Assembly: GCA_001931875.2 (NCBI GenBank)
Contig: MSJH02000598.1
Span: 115,358-179,357, forward strand
DNA from: Byssochlamys sp. IMV 00236
Lineage: Eukaryota; Ascomycota; Eurotiomycetes; Eurotiales; Thermoascaceae
Direction of reading: 5' to 3'
Length of the DNA: 64,000 bases
Part shown: positions 1-10,876 of the stretch, in pieces
Numbering within the stretch: position 1 is the first letter of the stretch
Layout: every line of letters begins with the position of its first letter
Position numbers and translations under genes: made by a program
The notes under the pieces: model-generated
The model's database searches: none
Told to the model about the DNA's origin: nothing
Seen by the model: only the letters and a program-made list of their open reading frames with translations

Positions 1-482
1 GGTTGATAGGTCGGGGGCTCGTCGTCGTCTGCATCCGATACCTCACTTTCGCTGCTATCTTCCTCACCCGTGGCCTCCTTTGCGGCAGACTTTGCGGCCT
101 CGATTGCCAGAGCTCTCTGTCGTTGCTCTTCTGCCCGAGCCATTTCGATGGACTCGGCGTTGGCCGCATCTCTGCGAGCTTTTTCGAGCTCCACAGTGGT
201 GTTTGCCGCTATGGCCTGCGTTTCTGCAACGTCGGCCATATGGATGGCTCTGGAGAGGCGCCTCTTGAGCTCTTCGACTTGCTCTCGAAGAGACAATTTG
301 AGGAGGCTCTCCTCTCCTTGTTCGGCCCATCCTCGCCGCTCTTCGCGGTAGAGGGCGATTTCTTGGTCGAAAGACCTCACCAGGTGATGTTGTTCCTGGA
401 TCTTTTGGTTTAAAGTCTCGATCTGTTCGTCCTTGTTCTCGACCTCCTTGAGGAGGCTTCTGATTCGCTTCGTGCTCTCCAT
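1..482 (-). CDS. Coiled-coil protein, N-terminal part (runs off left edge)
   Basis: An open frame starts with ATG at 482 and stays open to base 1, giving about 160 residues of the N-terminus. Residues 1-60 and 65-140 are rich in E, K, Q, R and L with heptad-like spacing, as expected for long alpha-helical coiled coils. The visible part then turns acidic (a run of E, D and S near residue 145-158). I recognise no catalytic domain and the family cannot be named without the rest of the gene. No intron is needed in the visible part. The direction and start are well supported because the frame is uninterrupted and the codon usage is normal; the function is unknown. Confidence 0.75.
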   Translation of the reverse strand, partial: MESTKRIRSLLKEVENKDEQIETLNQKIQEQHHLVRSFDQEIALYREERRGWAEQGEESLLKLSLREQVEELKRRLSRAIHMADVAETQAIAANTTVELEKARRDAANAESIEMARAEEQRQRALAIEAAKSAAKEATGEEDSSESEVSDADDDEPPTYQ

Positions 483-2169
483 CTAGGTGGTGTTGGTAGT
501 AGTCAGGAGGTATGGTACGGATGAAAAAGAAGTTGCAGTTAGACGAGACGCAGTAAGACGAGATGTGGAGGGCAATGAGAAGAGGAGGAGAGAGTCTGTT
601 GTGTGCGTTAAAATAACCAGCTACGAAGGTGTTGTTGTGTTATTGATGGTCAAAATCAACAGGCGGCCTCCCCAGGTCAATAACATCCTCGACTTCACTT
701 TCACTACGAGGACGGAGCTCCCTGATCCAGTCGACCTGGATCAGTCAGACGCCATATAAACACGGTAAGTGGCGGGGTCAAGGTAAGCCATACGTCTCGT
801 AGCCAGGAGCTGCATATACGCCATTGATATTTCCTTTTTGACCAGTTCAGGTCAAAGGATTTCTATTATGATGTCTTTCAAACCAGAAGGCAACAATGCA
901 TAGTAGACTTGATATTTAAAGGCATAGATGAAAGAGGCCCTGTTTACAGAAAGATAGAGACAAAGAATCGACTACGTCAAGTCAGCTACTAACTATCTCA
1001 TTGTCATTCTATTCGTCCCTTTATACCTTTGTGTAGATATTCGAGGGCATAAATTAATATCCTCAACATAGCCACTATAGCAAGGCATATTGCAATAGGC
1101 TACTTATATAAATATCTAGACTTTCTATGACCAGACTGAGATCATATACAAGACTCTATGACTGACTACTATCTTCTCCCATGAGAAAATGATAATACGA
1201 GATACGAGTCAAAGCGCCGTTAACAGTCTACTAATCTTATGCATTCCAGAAACTTCAGCACTTCTTCTGCCTACATTATGAATTATTACAGCGTTTCGCT
1301 TGACTAGAGTCCAGAATAGAAGTGGGAAGGCTAGATTATGTCTGAGATGTCGTCTCCGGTGGTTGTATTGAGTGGTAGCGTTATTCTCATCGACGCAGAG
1401 TCGACCCCTGCAAACCCAAAAGGCTGCTATCATGGGGGCCTACAAATGCCGTACCAGTATATCTATGAGGAACAGACTATCCTTGTTTCAGCTTACAGCT
1501 TCCACAGCGCGGTAGCCGCGCTCGTCGTGCGTAGTCTCGCTGAGCAATTCTCAAGTATCGCACTTAGAAAGGCTTTCAGTAGAAGACATATCACTGTTTT
1601 CGTTCTAAGGCGAGGACGACGAGGCCGGCTATAGATAAGTAAGTATGATAATTCCCATAACCGGATAAGTCCCCGGCATACTGAGTCGGATTAAGTTTGT
1701 TTATGTCCTGGAGAGAAATGCAAGGGTGCTTCACTGAATAGATAACGCATGCCTACTTATGAAATAGTCGACGCTAGAAAAAAAGGTAACAAATATCCCG
1801 TATGTTGACAGCGCAGAATCTAACCGAGACACCGAAAGCTCCCAGGTCAATGATGACCTCTTGGCAATATACAGATCCACCGGAACATAATCCTCAAGAA
1901 AGATCCAAAAAGAGCGAGACAAGGAGACTAGACTACATGAGTAGACTATATATGAGTAGAGAAGTATGGCGTGTGCAGAAAGAAAAAAAAAAATGCAGTA
2001 TCTTGGGCCCTGTCAGATGGCTGTAAATACGGAAGTGCCGTTAACGCCGTGTAGCCGTGCAGCCTTGTAAAACCACAATATTCCATGCTCCAAATTCGAT
2101 CCAGTCCCACGAGGCGTTGGCGTGCCTTCGAATATTAGGGACAGAAGACTTGGATTTGACGTATGGTAA
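483..2169. other. Intergenic stretch, no gene seen
   Basis: Both strands hold only short frames without good start context or splice signals. The stretch from about 850 to 2010 is AT-rich and low in complexity. It carries the 5' region of the leftward coiled-coil gene and the 3' flank of the atg33-like gene. I see no repeat, tRNA or recognisable gene relic here. Confidence 0.6.
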
Positions 2170-2897
2170 TTAGGCACCGTCACCCCATAGTCCAACAATG
2201 CCCATGGCAAGAGCAAGGCCTGATAGCCAGGCTCTAGCGCGCTGCAGCTTGCGCTCCTGCTCCATCTCTTGCTCGACGGTCTCACCATTCACTTCCGATG
2301 CGGGCTCAACAACGACCAGGTCATCCTCTTTCTTTGTCGTTGTCTTCTTCTTTCCTGCAAGAGCTGGCAATCCAAGATCCTCAACGACCATCTGGGCCCA
2401 GCCCACGAAGCCTTTGCTACGGTTGAACAGGAAGTCCATTCCGAAAGAGCCAATGCTGGAGGTGAGGACCATCCATATCAAGTAGGGATGCTTGCGTCGC
2501 TTGGAGGAAAGACAATAAGCGAAGAGGATGCAGCCATTGGTCAAGTTCGAGAGCTGAAGAGCGTGCTTGCGGGTGCGACGCTTAACCTCCCTCAGAGCGC
2601 GAGTAGCATCCGGAGCGGTGGGAAGGAGTCTCAAGGAAGGAATGGTGATAGAGGCAGTCGAATATGACAGGCCCTGTTTGTCACATCTGTCAGCCACGCT
2701 CGAACAATCGATTAATCCAGAGCGTATTCATTCATTGAGAATGCGCGAGGAGTAGAACCGGCGATGCGGAGAAGATTCCCTGGGAGCAAAACACCGAATC
2801 CGGTGGGCAGAGAGGCCAGAAAGCGGCGCGTACATACCGTCAAGAGTCCCAGAGACACTGTTCCGACGAACTTCGTGACCGTAATCGGGCAGGCCAT
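2170..2897 (-). CDS. atg33: Atg33-like mitophagy membrane protein
   Basis: Two exons, 2838-2897 and 2170-2673, encode 187 residues, close to yeast Atg33 (197). The 164-bp intron has a GTATGT donor, a CTGAC branch point and a CAG acceptor. The protein starts MACPITVTKF and has about four hydrophobic segments (near residues 8-30, 55-75, 85-105 and 165-185). A Lys/Glu-rich charged loop lies before the last one, and the C-terminus is GIVGLWGDGA. Atg33 is an outer mitochondrial membrane protein needed for selective removal of mitochondria in yeast; assignment to this Scm4/Atg33 family rests on topology and sequence character. An upstream in-frame codon at 2930 is GTG, so the ATG at 2897 is used. 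The gene is divergent from the dienoyl-CoA reductase gene. Confidence 0.8.
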
Positions 2898-3583
2898 CTT
2901 GCTTGTCGTGCTCTTAACGATCTGCGACACACTGGGCTAGGTAAAGTAGAAGCGGGTGCAGATGCGCCTATGCCACGCGCGAGCTAAGTATTGACCCGGA
3001 AGACCAGGGTAACAATTGCCATGAAGATAAGACAAGACAGTAAACTCGATAGCTGTGTCTCCGAACCAGGCAGACCTCAGTTGCACGAGAAGAGTACCAA
3101 TGCAGGATCACCGCGGGACAAGATGGATGTGACGTCTTCTTTGTGCGCTGGAAGGAATCATTCGGAGTTGTGGCCAGCGCGCGTTCGGCCAATGATGGAC
3201 GGTCCGATTGCAACCCTCCGTTGGCTATGATAATCAGATAGTAATCAAGACAAGACAATAATCTACACAAATAAGGTATTATTTAGCAATGTTTAGCAGA
3301 TAATCTTAAATGGTGTAACCGATTGGGGATGTGCCGAAGTAGCTCAGGCCTTCACTTCATCACAGAAAGAAAAGATGCCGCGGCATCTCGTGAGGGGACG
3401 TGAGCTGGAACATGCAAGTATTAAGCTATTATTCCTCCCCAGTTAGCTTCTACCTTAACTTATCCCATGCTGACTTTCATCATTCAATTTATCCCCCCTG
3501 TATGATAGTCTCTATCGCAGTCTCACTACCACTGTGTACCTTGCCCACCAGCATACATATACGCAACGCAACACAACGCAACC
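2898..3583. promoter_or_regulatory. Divergent promoter between atg33-like and dienoyl-CoA reductase genes
   Basis: This 686-bp spacer separates the two start codons of oppositely directed genes. It holds no open frame of note. I looked for the fatty-acid response core CCTCGG/CCGAGG on both strands and did not find it. The bases just before the rightward ATG form a CAACG-type repeat (3561-3583). Confidence 0.55.
3561..3583 (+). repeat. CAACG-type repeat leader abutting start codon
   Basis: The 23 bases directly upstream of the dienoyl-CoA reductase ATG are imperfect ACGCA/CAACG repeats. A nearly identical element precedes the ankyrin gene start at 25501. Such CA-rich leaders are expected to be unstructured. 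Confidence 0.7.
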
Positions 3584-4931
3584 ATGACTCGGTCGAAGTC
3601 GGAGTATGTCAGTGACACCTGGAAGGACGGCATCTTTAGTACGGAATCGGACCCATAGATGAGAAACGTGATCCCTGCAGGACAGCCTCTAACATAGTAT
3701 TTGCAGATAAGAAGGTCGTCTTCTGCACGGGCGGTGCAGGCACCATCTGCAGCGCTCAGGTTCGCGCGTTGGTTCATCTGGGCGCGGATGCGTGCATCGT
3801 CGGTAGAAATGTCGAGAAGACCGAACGAGCAGCCAAGGACATTGCCGCAGTGAGACCGGGTGCAAAGGTCATTGGAATCGGCGCTGTTGACGTACGCAAG
3901 TTCGAGAGTCTGAAAGATGCAGTTGATCGCTGCGTCAAGGAGCTCGGGAGGATTGACTACGTGATGTATGTCCTCTTCACTCCATCTTTTGTCTCTTCTT
4001 TCTCCTATTTCCCATATCTAGTTACTCCATTATTACTGTCTATGATGCTTGCTCACATCCATATGCACCTCCAGTGCTGGTGCGGCAGGCAATTTCCTTG
4101 CCTCGATCAACCAGCTCTCTGTCAATGCTTTCAAGGCCGTGATGGACATTGACGTCCTTGGCTCCTACAACACTCTGAAGGCTACTCTCCCACATCTTGT
4201 TGAGTCTGCAGGCAAGCACAGAGTGGATTCTAAGACCCGTAAGTTTCGTCTCTGATGATTATATTATATCTCTCGATATCGTTGTTATCCCATTTCATGC
4301 TAATCCGTATTCTCCCCAAGTGAAACCGAGTCCGCAAGGCACCGGCGGCAGAATCATCTTCGTCAGTGCTACTCTTCATTACACCGGGCTCCCATTCCAA
4401 ACACACGTGTCCGTCGCAAAAGCTGGCGTCGATGCTCTATCGAACAATACGGCTATCGAGTTCGGTCCTCTGGGCGTCACGTCGAATATCATCGCGCCCG
4501 GCCCTATCGCCAACACCGAGGTTAGTCACTCAAGATTCTCCATCCTCGATCGTAAGGAAAATACAAGTGTCATATACTGATAATGATATAATCTAGGGCG
4601 CATCCCGCTTGATCCCCGAGCAGGACCTGGAACAGGTCACCAGATCACAACCTCTTGGTAGATTCGGTTCCGTCAGAGACATCGCCGACGCAACCGTCTA
4701 TCTATTCTCAAACGCCGGCAGCTATGTTAGCGGACAGACTCTTGTTGGTAAGTTAACCTGGGATCATTTTTATCATCCACCCGAGCTTTCACATACTAAT
4801 GCCTCGCAGTGGACGGCGCTGCATGGCGCATTGCCTCCAGCACCATCGGATCCGGTATGAAGTATCCGGACTTTCTTCTTTCTGGAACAGAAGTATCTGG
4901 CGTTACGGGAAAGAAGAAGTCGAAGTTGTAA
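3584..4931 (+). CDS. Peroxisomal 2,4-dienoyl-CoA reductase (Sps19 type)
   Basis: Six exons (3584-3638, 3707-3965, 4075-4238, 4321-4520, 4597-4747, 4810-4931) encode 316 residues. It is a short-chain dehydrogenase/reductase with the cofactor-binding motif TGGAGTIC near residue 27, GAAGNF and a C-terminal-half [10 protein letters not shown] segment. The motif set matches the 2,4-dienoyl-CoA reductase subgroup. These enzymes use NADPH to reduce 2,4-dienoyl-CoA to 3-enoyl-CoA, letting unsaturated fatty acids with double bonds at even positions enter beta-oxidation. The protein ends in KKKSKL, a canonical PTS1 signal, so it acts in the peroxisome matrix. All introns have GT-AG ends and the phases join cleanly. 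Confidence 0.92.
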
Positions 4932-5640
4932 ATATATTGTAATTCTCCCTATGTCTGATACACCGCGAAGAACTGCTTTCTTTTGTCTTTTTCTCCCCTC
5001 CTCGTAATCCTGGCTCTGTCCTCGAGCACAGGAGACTGGTTGGATTATCGGCAGCTGAATTCCTGCCTTTCTAAATGACGTTTTCATATATTAAATATTG
5101 CTTTCCTGCTTTCCGATCTTGGAAAGACATCTAGACATGAAAGGAACCTATACCAACATCACGAAAAGATTCCATTGTCAAATGATAGTCAATTTGATAA
5201 AATTAAGGATTGTCTTGTCTCGTCTTGTCAAATTATGCCAAATTATCATAATAAAAGGAAAGTAGTAAAACGCCTACAACCTAAGCGTATTGAATCTTCC
5301 CCATCACCAAAACAACTCCCCCATATTTCTCTCAAGTCATCATCACAACATCTCACATTTTTTTCGTCTCTGATAAACACCCCCCATATATCTCACTTGA
5401 CGTACCATACCACACAACTCACTCCATGACTCCTTAAATTCTCGCTCAATACACCAGTCGACATGCTTCATCATTCATCATTCCTCATCATTCGGGATTA
5501 TTAGGGTAATAATACAATTATTCAAAAGACAGAGCGACCAATCTGGGGAGTACGATAATAGTATCGTATCGTACTTTAACTGCACGTGTGGTGCGAGTTG
5601 GCTTTTTTTTTGTTTCTCTCTCTTTTCTGTTTTAAGGCGC
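4932..5640. other. Convergent intergenic region, 3' flanks
   Basis: This lies between the ends of two converging genes. It is AT-rich, with short homopolymers and a CACGTG at 5583-5588. No coding frame is supported. Confidence 0.55.
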
Positions 5641-7240
5641 TCACAGATTCGTCAACTGCGGAGCTCCGGGACAAGGAGGAGCCGAGTACTTCGTCTGGAC
5701 GAACATCTTCTGGAAGCCCTTCTCGCGCTTGTTGAAGAGTTCGTAGACCTTCTCCATGTCCTCGAGCCTGACTCGGTGACTGACCATGTCAAGAGGGTGG
5801 ATCTTGTCCTCGCGGATGAGTTGCAGGAGGTGGTTCCAGTGCTTGTGGACGGGGGCCTGGCCGTTACCGATCAGACGGATACCGGTCTGCATCAGAGCGC
5901 CGATGTTGAAGTGGTTGGTCTGGCGGTTGAGTTAGTATGTGTCATAGCATGTAATTCGAAGAAGGGGGAAAGAATGAATGATGTGGTGTATACGTACGTA
6001 ACCAGCGTACACTCCAGTAACTCCGACTCGGCCAAAAGACTTGACGGAAGTGAGCATTTCATTCAGGAGTTCAGAGGTATCCGTCTCAAAACCGAGCAGG
6101 GTCTCGAAGTAGTGAGCCCATCCCTTGGCATATTCACCAGCGGCACACTCAAGGCAGACGTCTGGGCCTCCATCGACCATCTTCTTCAGCTGCGAGGTGA
6201 CCGATTCTCCCTTGGGGAGCTTCGTGAAATCAACCGTCTCGAGCTTGGGCATCTTTGTCTTGAGCCAGTCCAGACGCCATGCTCCTTCTCCACCATCAAT
6301 CAAAATGACACGGCTGGCGCCGTTGAAGAAAGCAAACTCGGCGCACATCTGGCCGATAGGACCACCACCCCAGATCGCGACTACATCTCCTGGATTGACG
6401 CCCGTGTCGGTGACACAATGCCACGACGTGCAGAGAACGTCGGAAAGGTAAAGACCTTTCTCGTCAGGGACATCATCAGGAAGCTTAAGCAGGTTGACAT
6501 CGCCATATGGCACGCGGACGTATTCTGCTTGGCCACCAGCAAACCCTCCAGTGAAGTGAGAGTATCCGAAGATACCTGTGACGGCGTTATTATCAATTTG
6601 ACCGCAATATTTGAAGGGTTTAACTTACCAGCTGTGCGGCCTCCATACATTACATTCGCAATCTTGTTCGCGTTCGTACGCTCACAAACTGAGGAGAGCT
6701 TCAGCTTGCAGTAGCGGCACTCACCGCAGGCAATCTGGAAGGATGCTACGACGCGCTCTCCAGGCTTGACATTCTTCGCTCCCGGTCCAACGCTTTCGAC
6801 AACGCCGCAGAACTCGTGGCCGAGGATATCACCCTTGGTCATCTCGATGATCGCGCCTGCGAGACACAATTAGTTGACCAGATTCACGAGCCAGTACTTT
6901 TAAGATAATAGCGCATACCATGGTAAAGATGCAGATCACTTCCACAGATCGTGCTACCGGTCACCTTGACAATAACATCTCGATCTTCGATAATTCGCGG
7001 TTTCGCGGTTTCAACTAGATCCATTAGCGATGCGGAAATAAAGACATAATATGAACATCTACCACAAAACATACCTAGCTTGACGCTATTCTTTCCCTGC
7101 CAGGTCAGGGCCTTCATCTTGGCTCCCGACGGGTCACCAACTCCCTGATCGCCATAGTTGGTTATATCAGTTCTGATGGTAGAATCATCAGTGTTCCCGA
7201 TAATCTTCTCGACGCCGTAGACGGCCTGCGACGTTGCCAT
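5641..7240 (-). CDS. Zinc-dependent alcohol dehydrogenase (MDR family)
   Basis: Five exons (7075-7240, 6919-7014, 6629-6856, 5998-6575, 5641-5919) encode 448 residues. The protein has the medium-chain dehydrogenase layout: catalytic zinc ligands in CGSD and GHE, and a structural-zinc loop with four cysteines spaced as C-x2-C-x2-C-x7-C near residues 130-145. A Rossmann fold carries GGGPIG, followed by an acidic-ended strand VILID that suggests NAD rather than NADP. Similar fungal proteins are annotated as glutathione-independent formaldehyde dehydrogenase-like or plain alcohol dehydrogenases; the substrate cannot be read from the sequence. Residues 1-40 precede the usual family start (KALTWQG), making a short N-terminal extension. 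Donor GTACGT at 5997 and acceptor CAG at 5920 restore the frame of the last exon. Confidence 0.9.
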
Positions 7241-8159
7241 TTTGGACTAAGCAATTGGGAGTTTGGGAGCTGTCTGTAGTGAGAGAGTATTTAGCTACAT
7301 CCAAGTAGCTAATCACTAAGCCTGATGAACGGAAATCAACATGTACTTACTGGATACGTTCAGAAATATAGATCTCGATTTTACAATTGAAATGTAACTT
7401 AATCGTGCCGGCAGCCCTGCTATTTATCATCAAGCCTGGATACGTGAACCATGCTCGGTGGGTACGTCAATCGCCTAGCCTTTCTACGTTGTGTCAGGTT
7501 GAGGGAACTGACATCACCGTGAGGTCGTGGCTGATAATCATCTCGACATGAAGCTTGGCAGAGCGACCCCAACTTTCGCGAACCCCGTCTGTCGATCTAA
7601 CAGCCTCAAATTATCCTGGAGCGGGCGAATGAAATCAAATGTATCTTATCTTTTGTCCTGTTGACCTACCCTGAATTTGCTTGAATTTGCTTGGCTCTTG
7701 GGGAGCAAATGGCGACTATTCTGTGTCGCGTTCTGATGCTGGATCCGACAATACCGTCTATACTTCACGGTCATCTTGTCATGGCAGTAACGGCGTGCCC
7801 TGGGACCGAAGCGGATAACGACGGGATGACGTCCATCTAAGGAAATCCTCAGTTACGACTTCGTAGTACTTACTAATGTCCACCTTTAGTAATGAGCAGT
7901 GATGAGTAGTTAGTGCCACGATAGAGTTGCTGTCTACCAGGTGGAGCGGACCGTTTAAATCGCTTCCAAAGATAATGTATGCTGCTTGTCATAGAATATA
8001 GCAATGCAGGAAGCCTTATTGGCATGAGTTATGGGGTCTTCAAGGGATAAAATACAAAATGGAAATGCCGACCCTCGTCGCCAGGACCGATATTGATAGT
8101 TGTACAACATTCACGCAAAACATGTTATCACATGGGAGCATAAATAGGGCGAATAAGTT
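7241..8159. other. Intergenic region upstream of alcohol dehydrogenase
   Basis: This contains the promoter of the leftward dehydrogenase gene and the 3' flank of bL19m. Short frames only; no RNA gene or repeat seen. Confidence 0.55.
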
Positions 8160-9069
8160 CTATGAGCGGCCGCCGGTGCGCTGACCAGTCGTACGCTGAC
8201 CGGTCAAAGCAGACTTCTGTCGGAGGTAGTTGCGCACAATGTTCTCGACGGTACCCATGTCGTGCTTGGCTTGCCTGTGGTAATGCGTTAGTCTGGGCCT
8301 TCACCATAACCGCAAAGGAGGAGTCCATCGTAGCCAGTATGAACTCGTGGACACGCCAAAATGCCCCCAGAGAAACATACCTCATGTAGTAGAGCCTGGC
8401 TCTTCTCTTCCTCTTCTCCGTCCTCTGTACAATCTCCACACTCTCCACGTTCGGACTGAAGACCTTAATCCACATCTCCACTCCCACTCTGGTAAGGTTG
8501 TTACGCAGTAGGAATGAGGTATCAATGCCTCTTGATCGGATGTTCAGACACACACCCGAGAAGGGGTCGCCGCTCCGGAAGGTAACGCGCAGAATATCGC
8601 CAACCTTGACACTTCTGGGGTTTCGTCGGTAGTCGAAAAGAGCCTTGCGCTCACCGGTCGGGTCAAGCACATCAAGCTGGGATTGTTGGATGACTGAAAT
8701 GGGATCTTTGCATGTTTTAAGGGCGCTTGGGGGAGGTGCGATGACTTTCAGCTTCTTCTTGTCTGTGCCAGAAGGTGTCAGCCAGTGTTTATGCCAGGAA
8801 ATCACAGCGAGAGTGAGCGCAATCGAAGTAGGACATCATCAATCAATACAGCAGGACGATCAATGAATAGACATACTCTTATCCGGTCTAAAACGAGCCG
8901 GCAGCTGGGACAAGAAAGCCTGTGGCAGCTTCTCAGGAATCGGCGTCTGCTCCGGCTTCGCGGAATAGATGGTGGTCAACGCTCGCCGACAGATCTGTGG
9001 CTGCACCAGCTTGCGCGAGACAGACTGCAGGTAGCTCAGCGGCCGCATCACAGAAAACGGAGCCGCCAT
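8160..9069 (-). CDS. img1: Mitochondrial large-subunit ribosomal protein bL19m (Img1)
   Basis: Three exons (8877-9069, 8381-8762, 8160-8274) encode 229 residues. The first 45 residues are Arg/Ser-rich without acidic residues, typical of a mitochondrial presequence. The core carries the bacterial L19 signature: VKVGDILRVTF, then FSGVCLNIRSRG, and later VEIVQRTEKRKRRARLYYMR, which matches the basic C-terminal end of L19. bL19 sits at the subunit interface of the ribosome; the yeast homologue Img1 is needed for mitochondrial translation and DNA maintenance. The gene is head-to-head with another predicted mitochondrial gene. Confidence 0.9.
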
Positions 9070-9364
9070 AGCTGTGAAGTGGTCGAGATGCAGTCGACTT
9101 GCGGCGAGATATTCCCGTGAGTTCGTCTGGAGATCAATCGGTCTTCCTGGTCCGAGCGTCCGACAGAATTTCCGCCAAGCCTGGAGTTGCCTGTTCGGGC
9201 AATACTCTTTGCTTCGCCGTCCAGCTGGGATGCGGGAACTTTTTTGACCAGCAGCATCAAGAACTCCGCAGCTGTTCTTACTACACCCGCTTACAATTCG
9301 CGGGGGTTTCCGGAGAGATCTTTTCGTTGAGAAACGACGAGGTCCTCTTGAGTTCGAGTTCAGA
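9070..9364. promoter_or_regulatory. Compact bidirectional promoter of two mitochondrial genes
   Basis: Only 295 bp separate the ATG of bL19m (leftward) from the ATG of the unidentified mitochondrial protein (rightward). Both products carry presequences, so co-regulation is plausible, but no specific factor site was identified. Confidence 0.6.
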
Positions 9365-10504
9365 ATGGCGCAAAGCGCCGTGGGCAGGCTTTTCCGCTGC
9401 CAGAGTTGTCTCCGGCAGTCGGTAAGCTCGCCGTTCAGACAGACGCGCAGCTACTCAAAAAATGGTGTGTTGTGATCATAGTCATCCTTCAATATGGGTC
9501 ATTGCTAATGTTGCAATTATCTGAAAGCTATCCCTTCCTTTTCTCAAACATCCTCTGCCGAACTCGACCAAGCCTTGCACCGGTTTCGCGAAGAGCTCTT
9601 CGTGCCCTTCTCCCTGGGTATCCAACAGAGAAAGTTGATCTTCCGACAAAAATATTCCGGTCGACTCGAGGAGGAACCCGTCGCGGTTACGATCGGTGAC
9701 AATGAGCAATTCCTTCTCCGCCCGATGGACCACATGACGCGACCTCGCAAGGTTGAGATCTCGGACGTTGTGAAGTTGATGAAGACGACCAAGGACTGGC
9801 AGAACATCATCCCCTTCCTGATTGGATTGCGGACGGCAAAGCGTTATCTCGATAATGACCGCTGGGAATGGCTGATGCGCAAGGCCGCTGAGGCGGACGC
9901 TCTGGGAATCATGCTGGAATGTGCGAAGCAGTCGGAGAAGACGGGCCTGCGTCTGAACGATGCTGGCGTTGCGGGCAAGTACTTCTACGGATTGCACAAG
10001 AAGGCTCAGGCGGCGGATTTCAAGGGACCGGCCACTACCAAGGCATTGAGCCTGGCTCAACAAGCAGTCCAGCTGATGGAGGCTCCGGAGCACGTTGAAC
10101 ACGACATCGCGAAGGACCCGAGACGACGGCCGGCCGTGATCGGCGTGCTTCTCGAGCTGAGTGCTGCTCGTGCTCTGAATGAGTTCGAAGGTCGTGATGA
10201 GGGCGACCAAGTTGCCTCCTACGCACGAAGACTGTTGGCGACGTGGCCGCTCGGCTCTTTCGACGCCGAGGTCACTAACTGGTACAACATCGAGGACATG
10301 CTCCAGCAGAACATTCCCATCTACAACGGAATCAAGTTGGCTCTGCAGGTGAACGGCATTGCCAGCAACAAGGCCCTCAGCTCGGAGCTGAAGGACCGGG
10401 CGGATAAATTGAGCAAGTTGATCACGAAGCAGAAGAAGAATACTCCTGAGAAGGTCAAGGAGCGCCCCACTGAGGGTTACAAGCAGCTGCTTCAGTTCTT
10501 TTGA
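9365..10504 (+). CDS. Predicted mitochondrial protein, family not identified
   Basis: Two exons (9365-9464, 9528-10504) encode 358 residues. The first 33 residues are rich in R, S, Q and C with no acidic residues and end in RSYSKN, which fits a matrix-targeting presequence. The rest is a soluble, mostly alpha-helical protein with repeated Ala/Leu/Glu-rich helices, suggesting a helical-repeat scaffold. The pattern resembles fungal proteins tied to mitochondrial gene expression, but I cannot name the family. Its gene shares a 295-bp promoter with bL19m, consistent with a role in the same organelle. A stronger-looking donor at 9422 (GTAAGC) would put exon 2 out of frame, so the donor at 9465 (GTGTGT) is preferred. 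The long opposite-strand frame here is a shadow. Confidence 0.8.
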
Positions 10505-10876
10505 AGGATAAAGCACGAGGCTTCCGGTTCTATATTTTCGTCATTGTGTTGATTACGATAACCTAACCCCCTTTTGTACATTACTTCAGTTCAACAGCGA
10601 GGGTCATCTAAAGCAAAGAGATTCGAGATATAGAAATTTCATTTGTGCCCTGCCAGAACACGTCTTTGGTGAATGAAGGCGTGCCAAAGGATGACTTGTG
10701 CGTAGGTCTACCCTGAGAATAGGATACGGATTTCAGGAGCGCAGATACCATGCTTACAAAGTGAGGCTATATTCACCACATGCCAACGAGGAGATTCCAT
10801 ATATAGTGGAGAAACTTTTGACTACATGAGATCATAATCGTTGACTGTTCAGCCTACGCTACGTATCAAAACAGCC
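10505..10876. other. Convergent 3' flanks
   Basis: A 372-bp spacer between two converging stop codons. No coding signal; 3' untranslated regions probably meet or overlap here. Confidence 0.5.

Noticed and set aside
5776..6714. A 312-codon open frame on the plus strand
   Set aside because: It is antisense to alcohol dehydrogenase exons with clear zinc and cofactor motifs and covers an intron; composition is not protein-like.
9482..10516. A 344-codon open frame on the minus strand
   Set aside because: It lies exactly opposite the spliced mitochondrial-protein gene, which has a presequence, introns and better composition. The reverse frame is a codon-bias shadow.
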